Positions 8,604 to 15,853 of a stretch of 20,807 nt of DNA are shown here, in pieces. The stretch covers positions 7,501-28,307 of the forward strand of contig JABUQX010087091.1 in the NCBI GenBank assembly GCA_015478945.1, written 5' to 3'. A program made the translations under genes and the position numbers. A model generated the notes under the pieces. That model ran no database searches. It worked only from the letters and a program-made list of their open reading frames with translations, and was not told where the DNA came from. The first letter of the stretch is position 1, and every line of letters begins with the position of its first letter. The DNA is from Trachelipus rathkii (lineage: Eukaryota; Arthropoda; Malacostraca; Isopoda; Trachelipodidae).

Positions 8604-10073
8604 ATGAACCCAACTGGAGTCCATATGTACCCTAGTGAAGTAACAGGTCCAGTTGGAGGTACTTACATGTCCAGTAGTATGGAGATGTCAACTGTGGGCC
8701 AAGCCCATATCTCTAGCAACCCGGCACCGATGGTTTACATGGGAGCCCATGCTTATACCCATGTTTCGGGGCCACAAGGGGCAATTTCAACAAGTTCTGT
8801 ATATAATAGTAATGTACCCTATTATGCAGCCATGCCTCAACGCAGTCTAATGCAAGGCCAGAGTCCCCAAAGCTATGTAGAGATGCCTTGCATGCCTTCC
8901 CGACACTATACAAGCCTGTCTTATGACCCAGGTCCATATAGTAGTAGGGGAGGGGTACTGCAGTGTGCTACATTTCAGAGTGAAAATTCCCTAATCAAGG
9001 AGAGATCACCACCGCATACTCATGAAGGTGTATACTTAAGTAGTGGAGAAGCTCATGTCAGCCCTCGCCCTGTACAAATTCCTTTTTCATACCCTTTGCT
9101 TTCAGGTACAAATATTACAGACACTAATGAACTTACAAGTCATGATTCACAGTATTCCCTTAGTAAATTTAACAATAGAATAGAACACATTCATTCGTTA
9201 ATAGCCAATATACAAAGAATCCTTAATCACAATAGTGTCTCACTTTCACAAATTAAAAGTGCTGAATATTACCTATCAAGGGTTTCTAATATGTTAAATA
9301 TCCCCTGCAGAGGGGGTGCTGATATGAATTCTCTAGCTGCTGAAGTACACATGCCTAAATGTCATAAGTGTGAAAGATATGGCCACGATGAGAGAAAATG
9401 TATATTCAAAGAATTTTGTAGTTATTGTATGGATTATCACACGCGCGGGAGCCAACTTGCCTGCCGTGGAACTACTTGGGATTATTCACACCCAATGGCT
9501 TTGAGGAGAATTAAAGTTATTAAGGATAAGTCAATGAGAGAAGGCAAAGAACAGAGAGAGAAAATATTTGAGAAGTCCGAGACTACTCCCTACGTTTCTC
9601 TTCCTACTAATCCCTCTTCCTCAACTGTCTCGTCCTGTAAAAGTAATATAACTCCTCCTATTGGTGTCCATGTCCCTCATTCTTATAATTTGTCTCGTCA
9701 ATTGTGTGTACCATGTCCTACTCTTAAGTCTTTACATACTTCTGTACATGTAAATGTAATTCGTCCTCAGTGTAATAATAATTGTGATAATGTTTTGTCT
9801 ACTGTAAATACACATTATAATATTACACCATCTAATAATAATAAGCGTGTAAAGATAAACCCTTCTTCACAGCGTCCTTCTTCAGCTCCTGTGCATAGCT
9901 CCGGCCGCTACATGCATCAGCATGTAGGGACTATGGACGAAGCTGCCGCTTATCCTCTTTCTCAGGACCAACCTGCGTCCTCCTATGAGAATTACACTCC
10001 TTATACTAATGAACAAAATTATTATACACAATCTGAAAATAACATAGATCCAAATTTTCAGAGGGCGTTATGA
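8604..10073 (+). CDS. gag: Gag-like nucleocapsid protein with two zinc knuckles
   Basis: This is a 489-codon intact ORF. The first ATG at 8604 follows an upstream TAG at 8547-8549 and has a purine at -3. Residues 1-180 are Met/Tyr/Ser/Pro/Gly-rich and look disordered. Residues 185-235 form a short helical segment (NRIEHIHSLIANIQRIL). A perfect CCHC knuckle follows (C253, C256, H261, C266 in CHKCERYGHDERKC), then a second Cys/His cluster (C272, C275, H279, C287). A basic stretch lies at about 300-323 and a Ser/Thr/Asn/Pro-rich tail runs to the end. Zinc knuckles bind genomic RNA during packaging in retroelements. No capsid-like helical domain of usual size (about 200 residues, Trp-containing) is visible: there is a single Trp, W292. 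The ORF ends in TGA overlapping the ATG of the protease ORF. Gag identity rests on the knuckles and on position. Confidence 0.8.
   Translation: MNPTGVHMYPSEVTGPVGGTYMSSSMEMSTVGQAHISSNPAPMVYMGAHAYTHVSGPQGAISTSSVYNSNVPYYAAMPQRSLMQGQSPQSYVEMPCMPSRHYTSLSYDPGPYSSRGGVLQCATFQSENSLIKERSPPHTHEGVYLSSGEAHVSPRPVQIPFSYPLLSGTNITDTNELTSHDSQYSLSKFNNRIEHIHSLIANIQRILNHNSVSLSQIKSAEYYLSRVSNMLNIPCRGGADMNSLAAEVHMPKCHKCERYGHDERKCIFKEFCSYCMDYHTRGSQLACRGTTWDYSHPMALRRIKVIKDKSMREGKEQREKIFEKSETTPYVSLPTNPSSSTVSSCKSNITPPIGVHVPHSYNLSRQLCVPCPTLKSLHTSVHVNVIRPQCNNNCDNVLSTVNTHYNITPSNNNKRVKINPSSQRPSSAPVHSSGRYMHQHVGTMDEAAAYPLSQDQPASSYENYTPYTNEQNYYTQSENNIDPNFQRAL
10052..10058 (+). promoter_or_regulatory. Candidate -1 ribosomal frameshift site AAATTTT
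   Basis: The heptamer lies in the gag frame as A AAT TTT, fitting the X XXY YYZ slippery rule. The -1 frame is closed by TAA at 10040-10042 and gag ends at 10071-10073, so the heptamer falls inside the 30-base window where a shift would fuse gag to the protease ORF. After a -1 slip the frame reads straight into the protease ORF with no stop. The closely related AAATTTA is the known gag-pol slip site of Rous sarcoma virus. Downstream, GGGC (10063-10066) can pair with GCCC (10095-10098), but no convincing pseudoknot was found by eye. Reinitiation at the ATGA overlap is the alternative. Confidence 0.45.
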
Positions 10074-10798
10074 ATCTGACTTCAACTCATAACTGCCCCA
10101 CCTCTCTCGGAGTCGATAGTATAAATGCTATAGATTCCCCTATGTCCTTTCTAATTGAAGACACTCTTTCTTCTTTACCACCATCATACATACTCACAAC
10201 TTCTAATCATATGAAACCAGGGGTTTTGTATGGTCTTCCTTTTCAACTTACTCACGATTTCAGTCATAGGATTGAAACGTCAGGGCTCTTAGATTGCGGA
10301 GCTTCGCGCTCTTTAATAAAGGAGGGTCTTTTCCGTAGATTTTCTAAAAAGACAGAATCTACAGGTAACCCAGTCTTACATAAGCCTGATGTTTCATTAC
10401 GGTCTATATCTGGACAAGAATTAGTAATAAAAGGAAGAACAGAATTGCATGTGATAATAAGTGGTAAAGCATTTAATTGTAACTTCTACGTGGTTCCGGA
10501 CTCTACGTCGTTTCCTTTAGACGTTTTAATAGGAACCGATATATTAAAAATTTTGCCTCTTATGATAAACATAAGACGAGATAGTGTCTATTTTGCCGAT
10601 ATTAGTGGTGAAACTAAAGAGATTCCGTTACAATTAATAAGAAAAGGGTACAAGAGCACGAAGGGTGCTCCTCTTTCCTTAAACAATCTCCAAAGTTATC
10701 CACACCACAAAGGTATATTAGTAGGTACAGGTACAGACAAGTCTTATAGGACAGGTTTCTTAGTCACGCCTCCTCTACGAAAGGGACATAGAACCTAA
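10070..10798 (+). CDS. Retrotransposon aspartic protease (retropepsin) ORF
   Basis: A 242-codon intact ORF whose ATG overlaps the gag stop as ATGA. The active-site block is GLLDCGASRSLI (residues 72-83, catalytic D75), a DCG variant of the usual DTG/DSG triplet. The second conserved retropepsin element, VLIGTDIL, is at residues 152-159, about 80 residues later, the normal spacing for a single retropepsin domain that works as a homodimer. The flap would lie around residues 108-120 (SLRSISGQELVI). Such enzymes cut Gag and Pol precursors in the particle. The first 60 residues are Ser/Thr-rich linker. The start could be this ATG or, after frameshifting, a continuation of Gag. The frame stops at TAA 10796-10798, whereas in Ty3 elements protease is usually continuous with RT, so the stop may itself be a mutation. 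Confidence 0.85.
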   Translation: MNLTSTHNCPTSLGVDSINAIDSPMSFLIEDTLSSLPPSYILTTSNHMKPGVLYGLPFQLTHDFSHRIETSGLLDCGASRSLIKEGLFRRFSKKTESTGNPVLHKPDVSLRSISGQELVIKGRTELHVIISGKAFNCNFYVVPDSTSFPLDVLIGTDILKILPLMINIRRDSVYFADISGETKEIPLQLIRKGYKSTKGAPLSLNNLQSYPHHKGILVGTGTDKSYRTGFLVTPPLRKGHRT

Positions 10799-10889
10799 AC
10801 TTTAAGGTAAGTGTATAATAGGGATGTATTAAGATAAGTCAGTAATGCTAAAAGAGATGGAAATACTACTGTTAGTACCGGTACGTATT
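10799..10889 (+). other. Post-protease segment with a strong splice-donor-like site
   Basis: Eight bases after the protease stop the sequence reads AAG|GTAAGTGT (junction 10806/10807), a near-ideal 5' splice site. The protease frame meets further stops at 10808 and 10835 and is then open from 10838 to 11038 (67 codons, TAA at 11039-11041), Ser/Thr/Gly/Tyr-rich. A GTACCGGTAC palindrome lies at 10875-10884. Confidence 0.35.
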
Positions 10890-11149
10890 CTCCTCAAAAT
10901 CAATTTGGAGCCTCTCCCTATACTGGGAGCAGCCACTCCTCTTATAGAACTTCCGTCCGTACCGGAAATCATTCTAATCCCATGTATCGCTCCTCCTCTG
11001 CTGGAGGCCTGCTTGAACCAACCTGTTACGCCTCCTCTTAAATAACGGAGGCCTGCTTTGACGTCTCCAAACTCCTTATTCCAGGAAGTATATTCGCTCC
11101 TCTTTCAAAGGAGGCTGCATGACCACTTCCTTGCTCCCTAGTATGGGAG
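10890..11149 (+). repeat. Palindrome-containing imperfect tandem repeats, about 37-42 bp
   Basis: Short inverted repeats recur along the stretch: CTCC(13)GGAG at 10890, CTCCC(6)GGGAG at 10914, TTCCG(7)CGGAA at 10951, CCTCC(6)GGAGG at 10992, GCCTCC(11)GGAGGC at 11030, TTCC(1)GGAA at 11079, CTCC(9)GGAG at 11097 and CTCCC(6)GGGAG at 11134. Most start 37-42 bp apart. Several arms are followed by a shared GGAGGCCTGCTT or GGAGGCTGC word, so these are diverged tandem copies rather than random hairpins. In the protease frame they read as about 13-residue Ser/Gly/Tyr-rich units (SPYTGSSHSSYRT, SVRTGNHSNPMYR). Confidence 0.6.
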
Positions 11150-11658
11150 AGATTTTTTTAGCCGATTTCAGGCAGGCCACTGCAGTGCACCCCAGTGCCA
11201 CCCCTTGCACCACCTTGCACCGCAGTGCCACACCTCGCACCACTGTGCTCACTAGTGTTAAAGGTCAAAAATTGCTTTGCACCGCAGTACACCCCTGTAC
11301 ACCACATGGCACCCCAGTGCACCCTGGTGTTAAAGCTCAAAACTTGCATTTTTCTGCAGTACACCCCTGTACACCACATGGCACCCCAGTGCACCCTGGT
11401 GTAAAAGCTCAAAACTTGCATTTTTCTGCAGTACACCCCAGGGCACTCCTTGGCACCCTAGGGCACCATGGTGTTAAAGCTCAAAAATTGCATTACACTT
11501 CAGTACACCCCAGGGCACCCCTTGGCACCCTAGGGCACCCTAGTGTTAAGGCTCCAAAAACGCATTGTACATCACCACGTGCCAAATTAGGTCGGTGCAC
11601 ACCAATGCAACCTCCATATATGCTAATGAATTTGATAAACGTTTTACCAAAAAGGTAA
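11119..11658 (+). CDS. Open frame of 179 codons built mostly from tandem repeats, unknown
   Basis: The ATG at 11119 overlaps, again as ATGA, a TGA (11120-11122) in the preceding frame. About 20 unique residues (MTTSLLPSMGEIFLADFRQ) are followed by repeats rich in His, Pro, Thr and Val: first a 10-residue period (HPSATPCTTL, HRSATPRTTV), then a 24-residue unit beginning AVHPCTPHGTPVHPG and ending VKAQNLHFS. About 27 non-repeat residues close the frame. It lies between protease and RT, where Ty3 elements normally have only a short linker. It may be an expanded linker of pol in a shifted frame, non-coding repeat DNA that happens to be open, or part of the proposed intron. The minus strand is also open over the repeats (11158-11436), so an open frame alone is weak evidence for a protein. 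Confidence 0.35.
   Translation: MTTSLLPSMGEIFLADFRQATAVHPSATPCTTLHRSATPRTTVLTSVKGQKLLCTAVHPCTPHGTPVHPGVKAQNLHFSAVHPCTPHGTPVHPGVKAQNLHFSAVHPRALLGTLGHHGVKAQKLHYTSVHPRAPLGTLGHPSVKAPKTHCTSPRAKLGRCTPMQPPYMLMNLINVLPKR
11184..11243. repeat. Six tandem decamers
   Basis: Successive 10-base units read AGTGCACCCC, AGTGCCACCC, CTTGCACCAC, CTTGCACCGC, AGTGCCACAC, CTCGCACCAC. All keep GC at positions 4-5 and C-rich 3' ends. Three decamers make ten codons, which explains the 10-residue protein period. The same decamer type makes up most of each 72-bp unit that follows. Confidence 0.8.
11244..11600. repeat. 72-bp minisatellite, about five copies
   Basis: Units start at 11284, 11356, 11428 and 11500, exactly 72 bp apart, with a diverged partial unit before (GTTAAAG at 11257 aligns with 11329) and a decayed one after 11572. 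Units 11284-11355 and 11356-11427 differ at one base of 72, a recent duplication. Each unit holds four decamers (for example AGTACACCCC, TGTACACCAC) plus a spacer around GTTAAAGCTCAAAA. As 72 is a multiple of three, copy-number change preserves the reading frame. This should behave as a VNTR. Confidence 0.92.
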
Positions 11659-12276
11659 ATTAATAATATGGAGCACCACAGTGTTATTAACCCTTACCAC
11701 AACATTCATGCCGTAAAAGAACCACCACCTGCTGTCACTCATGCAGGAGCACCACTTGCCTCATAAATTAATTGATCGTTACCTGCTCACAAGCCATCCT
11801 AATCCATTAGGCGGATTCTTTTCAGCGACACTCAATGATTAATAAATGAAGGCATGTACCTCTCCAGGGAGTCCCGGTTATCGTTCGTTTCAGATAGTCC
11901 TTACTATGGAACTCCCTATTATTATTCAATCCCTTGGCGGAATGAGATGGATCAATATAGATAATATGGAAAAAGGGTTTAACTGCTGAAGAAAGTAGTA
12001 CAGCTATCAGAAGAATGTCTGTAGACAGATACATAATAGTAAGCGAGTTACACTTTCACCCAAAATGAGGGTCAAGTAAAACTCGCCCTACAACAAATTT
12101 TGGATTACACTTTTAATACACCTTCTGAAAACCACTCACATCTTTCTAATTTCCTTTAATACCCTTCCTCAATTTCTTAACAGGAGAATTAATTACCATA
12201 TGGACATCCTCCTTAAATCTTCGTTCGCACCCGACCAGATGCCGCGGATTTACTTGAAAGTGTTAACGCAATCTGA
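11659..12276 (+). pseudogene. Degraded pol linker sequence upstream of RT
   Basis: Only short coding-like patches remain, such as a Tyr-rich piece SPYYGTPYYYSIPW (about 11898-11939) and FAPDQMPRIYL (after the acceptor at 12183). Stops occur in all frames. No motif identifies a function. Its place between protease and RT suggests linker sequence of the retrotransposon. Confidence 0.35.
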
Positions 12277-12546
12277 AATTATTCTTCCTTCGCACCTCGT
12301 TTCGCACCAGATGCAGATTGCCCTTTATACTCAGATAAAATTACAGAAAGCCTTAATGTTGTCATAGACGACTCTCTTTCTTATAATGTTTATACTAATT
12401 CGGACTTAGAAATTTTACCTCATTCACGGTATATTATTCCTGTTTCTGTACAGTCCAACATTGGTGCATTTCCTCCAGAGAACTTAGCACTCATATTACT
12501 GAAAGCAAAAGTGATTATCTCTTTCCACAGGTACACTTTTCTTTGA
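12277..12546 (+). pseudogene. Pre-RT linker fragment of pol
   Basis: An 89-codon open segment without an ATG, bounded by TGA 12274-12276 and TGA 12544-12546. It contains LEILPHSRYIIPVSVQ and FAPDADCPLYSDKIT. A beta-rich segment of this type (hydrophobic VPV-like strand, then VNL-type residues) commonly lies between protease and RT in Ty3 elements. Coding-like text continues in a different frame to about 12640 (LVNLR, then GADTVNFD), showing a shift near 12540-12605. Assigned from position and appearance, not from a diagnostic motif. Confidence 0.5.
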
Positions 12547-12899
12547 AAACACTCCTCTCTACTTGCCATAAAGGCAATATTTTGTTAGAACTAGTAAACC
12601 TTAGGTGCAGATACGGTTAATTTCGACAATCACTGCACTACTTACTACAGCTTCCCGCCCTTCTCTAATAAAACCACCATAACCATACGGACATTAACAC
12701 GGTCCACTGCTTCTAAAGGTTCTTTCCATGCACAAATCCGGGAAGTTTACCACGTAGAAATTTTTACTACTCCGTTCTGAATTCAGTAAGTATTTCAAAC
12801 AAATTATGTGTAGTATATATGATCACTTTCGAGAGACTTGAAAGACATGCTTTCTTTCTTTTATAAAAATTAAGAAACCACTATTGCTTTAGCAGATGA

Positions 12900-13850
12900 T
12901 TCCAGTAGGAGGTTCTGCCCCTTTAAACAAAATTTTCTATAAACTCATGGAAGGCCAGTCGGATTAATGTGTTTATACCCGCCATATAATTATTACGTCT
13001 CCGATAAGTATATGGAAGCGCGATAGACGAACGGAATGGTAAGGAAGAGTAGCTTGTGATTAAAGGGATACATATATTAGAAACCTATATTTCTCCTAAT
13101 AATTCCCCTGCTTTTGAATTCTAAAAAGAGCGTGCGAAAAATGAGAGTAGTAGTAGATTACCGGAAGTTGAATTCATCCACAGTTCCGGACAGGTATCCG
13201 CCTGCCCTAATATTGCCTGAATCCTTTCCCTTATAGGTCAGCACGCGTGTTTTCCCACGATTGACTTTTCGCCTCAGGCTTTCAGTCACAAACTTAGAAT
13301 GCGAACCAAACGGTCTCTCCCTTACACTTGCTTTCTCCAACTTCTCGGAGGGCATTTGGCCCAAATGCCAGAATTATGCCCCCAAGGTTGCGCGCAATTC
13401 TTCCGTACAGATTTTTAGCCCGTAACCATGAAATGGCACTGCTCCGGCCTGCTAGGCGTAGTTTGTTTTTAACTTTTTATGGCACGATATTTCTTATTTT
13501 CAGTAAAGATATTTCTTCACATTATACACATCTTACAAAGGTTTTTAATGCTTAAAAATCGCTCACCTACAAAATAAAAGCTTGAAAAGTGTTCTTTCTT
13601 TAAAAAAGTAGTGTCACTTTCTTAGGTTTTTAAAATCAGTGAAAAAGGGCTATCCCCTGATCCCCGGATCCGGTTAAATTGGAAGCTATTAAAGGATTTA
13701 AATTTATTTTTAAAATTCCTCCAGAATGTGTCTGAGTCCGTTCAAACCCATCGGTTTTCTTTAAATATTTTCGCAACATGATACTCCCATTATTCTTTCC
13801 CTTGGCAGCCTCTAACTCATGCTCCTAAAGAAGGAATATCTTCCATTTTC
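12900..13850 (+). pseudogene. Ty3-type reverse transcriptase, inactivated
   Basis: The RT is unmistakable but broken. NNSPAF (near 13099-13116) precedes VDYRKLN at 13153-13173 and TVPDRYP soon after, the hallmark fingers block of Ty3 RTs; this frame runs 13081 to TAG 13234-13236. A shift then gives IGQHACFPTIDF, corresponding to motif A, with its catalytic Asp still visible. The PFG-like motif is reduced to AFGPNAR. In the frame 13328-13555, motif C reads FYGTIFLIFSKDI (from 13475): Gly-Thr stand where the Asp-Asp pair is expected. The following FSKDISSHYTHLTKVF (13499-13546) and LEKCSFFKK and ISEKGLSPDP (13635-13664) are the normal connection to the thumb. Substitution of catalytic residues, not only indels, shows true decay rather than sequencing error. 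Confidence 0.9.
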
Positions 13851-14400
13851 TTGGCAAATGAAAAAAGCAACAAATCTGCTTATAGACTCTTGAAGAAATT
13901 TTACTTTTATATCCAGTTACTTTCATTTACCCAGATTACTCTAAACTCGTTTATTTTTAAGCACAGATGCCTTCTGGATTTCGGGCATAGCGCCCCTGTC
14001 ATATTAGCCCAACATAGATTGAAAAAAATGCGACAAAGAAAAAACCTTATAGACTTTCACTTTCCAAAATGTTAAAGTAAAAGCTGAAATCAAACTATAG
14101 CACGGAACTGATAAGGGAAGCGTTGGCTATAGTACACGCTTTAACCAAATTTAGAACTATCATATTTGGTTATCCCCTTAAAAATTTACACAGATCATAG
14201 CTTATGTGCTACAAGTTCAGAACTCATATAAAACAAAATAAGCTACGTCGTCGTAGGAAAGGTTGTTGTGGACAACTCCTCAAAAATTCAGTTCTTGCAA
14301 CCCAGAGATAGTTCATATCGAGGGTAAACTGAATATTTTTATTCCGATATCTTTGGCATATCAATTTCATAACCTCGGACAACCTTTCTATCTCTTCTAA
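13851..14400 (+). pseudogene. Ty3-type RNase H, inactivated
   Basis: Motifs of the RNase H that follows RT in Ty3 elements appear in successive frames: YPDYSKLVYF (13925-13957), then STDA (13960-13971, carrying the first catalytic Asp), then YSTELIREALAIVHALTKF (from 14096) with the region of the catalytic Glu, and TDH at 14190-14198. NPEIVHIEGKLN (about 14300) corresponds to the end of the domain, where intact relatives read on to an ADxLSR motif; only traces of that follow. At least three frame changes and several stops break it. The enzyme would have removed the RNA strand during cDNA synthesis. Confidence 0.82.
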
Positions 14401-14886
14401 TGAAGACGATCCTGATCACAAAACTTCTGCCATTCGGTTCAAAGAGTTTTCAGAATCATCCAGAAAGCCTTCTATAGGCTCTTGTTCATAATCCCGTTCC
14501 AATAGCTTTTCCCGACACTAGAGTTTACACTTACAGATTTCGCATGTATATTTCCAGGACCAGCCGTAATTGTCCTAGACCTATCAGCAACATTATCGAA
14601 TAACATTGGAAAATTTCTCCCTAACCCGGACATCTGTCATCCCAAATCTTTATAGTCAAAGGTTTTAAACTTTATTGGGTTTCTCCCTAAAAACAAATAA
14701 TCTGCTTGAAGTTCCCGATTCTCTCGTATTTACTGTTTTAGATGTTTTTTTGATTTCATAAACACACTTCCTGGGCATGGACATCAGGTGCCGAACGCAC
14801 TAATACCGTGGGTAAGAGAAAAAGATATAACCTTTCCCTTTTCTATCTACTTTTATTTCTTTCTTCTGTAAACAATTGCTAACTTC
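14401..14886 (+). pseudogene. Decayed RNase H-integrase connector
   Basis: Sequence between the RNase H and the readable integrase core, where the HHCC zinc-binding domain of integrase should lie. Short coding-like pieces exist (SSNEDDPDH near 14396-14420) but no clear HHCC pattern survives. A Cys codon at 14888-14890 may be the last metal ligand. Confidence 0.45.
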
Positions 14887-15547
14887 TTGTCTGCAAGTCA
14901 AAGGCTTCCCAAACCTCATCCAGTTTCTATCAACTCCTATCCTTTACTTTTCTATTGTTTTTCTAGAGTACATTTAGATACCATAGGTTCACTTCCAAAA
15001 TGTAAAATTACAGGTGCTAAATACATCCTAGTTTTCAAGGATGCGCTCACTAGATATTGTGAAATATGCCCTGTAGCTTCTAGAGATGGTAAAGTTGTGC
15101 CGAAACTCTCTTAAATGAGTTCATTCGTGCCATATCATTCCCGCTACCGGAAAATCCCTTTTCATCACGGACGGGCCGACGAATTCACGTCAGAGTTTTC
15201 AACGAGTTTTGCAAAACGTGGAATATTTAAAACAAATCGCACAATCCGCCTCAGACAGGGCCTCAAAAGCAAACAGTCTTGTGGAAAAGAGAAAAATAGA
15301 CGCCATGAGGATATTTGCGTCATTTTGTTCTGCTGCCCAGCAACGACGATGTGGGGAAAATAACATTGCTTTTGCAACAAATTTCCCTAAATCTACTTAT
15401 AACTCATCTATTGGGAAAATACTAAAACCTCGATTTTCTGCCCGATCCATTTTTATTTGTTCGGTACGGCTACCCTACGACCTCCTGATTACGTTCTCCT
15501 TTTGTTAACAAAAAACCGGCAGCCTTTAAAGGAAATCATCTATATGA
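14887..15547 (+). pseudogene. Integrase catalytic core, broken
   Basis: The frame 14887-15114 (no ATG; TTG at its left end) reads HPVSINSYP, then VHLDTIGSLP with the first catalytic Asp at 14977-14979, then GAKYILVFKDALTRYCEI, a classic Ty3/retroviral integrase strand pattern. A stop and shift follow. In 15115-15363, RADEFTSEF marks the second acidic site, but the catalytic Asp is out of frame there (it survives as ITD in a neighbouring frame). A further shift into 15209-15508 gives ANSLVEKRK, with the third catalytic acidic residue Glu at 15284-15286. All three DDE positions can thus be located, but in three frames. The enzyme would have inserted the cDNA into the genome. Confidence 0.88.
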
Positions 15548-15853
15548 TTTTTTAACGCGGAAAGGCTGAAAGAGCTTCTGCATCCAGCGAATGTAGCCTC
15601 GACAAAAACTAGAAAAAAAGATATAAGAATCGCCAAACAACAACACTCTAAGGTCCTATACGTCCTATCCCGTGTGGCGATTATAGTTGTTTATTTGCTT
15701 GCTGGAAAACCTCCTCACTTATCTCCGAAACTGTTCAAGAAATGGGTCGTCGTCCCTTACTTGTTTGTAAATGTTCTAAATTTAACAAATATTCTTCTCA
15801 CATGTCTCTTGTTACAACTAGAGGAGAATTTGAAATCTCATGTTGATAATTAA
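15548..15853 (+). pseudogene. Integrase C-terminal region with GPY/F-like module
   Basis: A 101-codon open segment without an ATG (TGA at 15545-15547, TAA at 15851-15853). It starts with a basic helix-like stretch (TKTRKKDIRIAKQQHSKV), then VYLLAGKPPHLSPKL and FKKWVVVPYLFV. KW(x)3PY matches the GPY/F module that follows the catalytic core in Ty3-type integrases, with the Gly replaced by Val. This part is longer and cleaner than the neighbouring core fragments. The module is thought to help DNA binding or multimerisation. A small insertion near the READ-through of VAIIVV, compared with the usual spacing, suggests a compensated shift. Confidence 0.7.

Larger units (their letters stand above)
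10807..12183 (+). other. Possible 1.4-kb intron spanning the repeat-rich spacer
   Basis: The donor AAG|GTAAGTGT at 10807 is matched by a strong acceptor at 12131-12183: a long pyrimidine-rich run with CTAAT and TTTAAT branch-point-like words, ending TTCTTAACAG|GAG. The predicted splice keeps an open frame downstream to TAG 12365-12367, although the protease TAA at 10796 lies just before the donor. Removal would delete the palindromic repeats and the 72-bp minisatellite and bring the protease near the pre-RT linker. Introns inside Ty3-type pol are unusual, and consensus sites occur by chance, so this is a hypothesis. Confidence 0.22.

Noticed and set aside
11158..11436. 92-codon minus-strand frame in the minisatellite
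   Set aside because: Openness on both strands follows from repeating a unit that happens to lack stops. There is no independent coding evidence.
13158..13364. 68-codon minus-strand frame
   Set aside because: It is antisense to the RT core block VDYRKLN on the plus strand.
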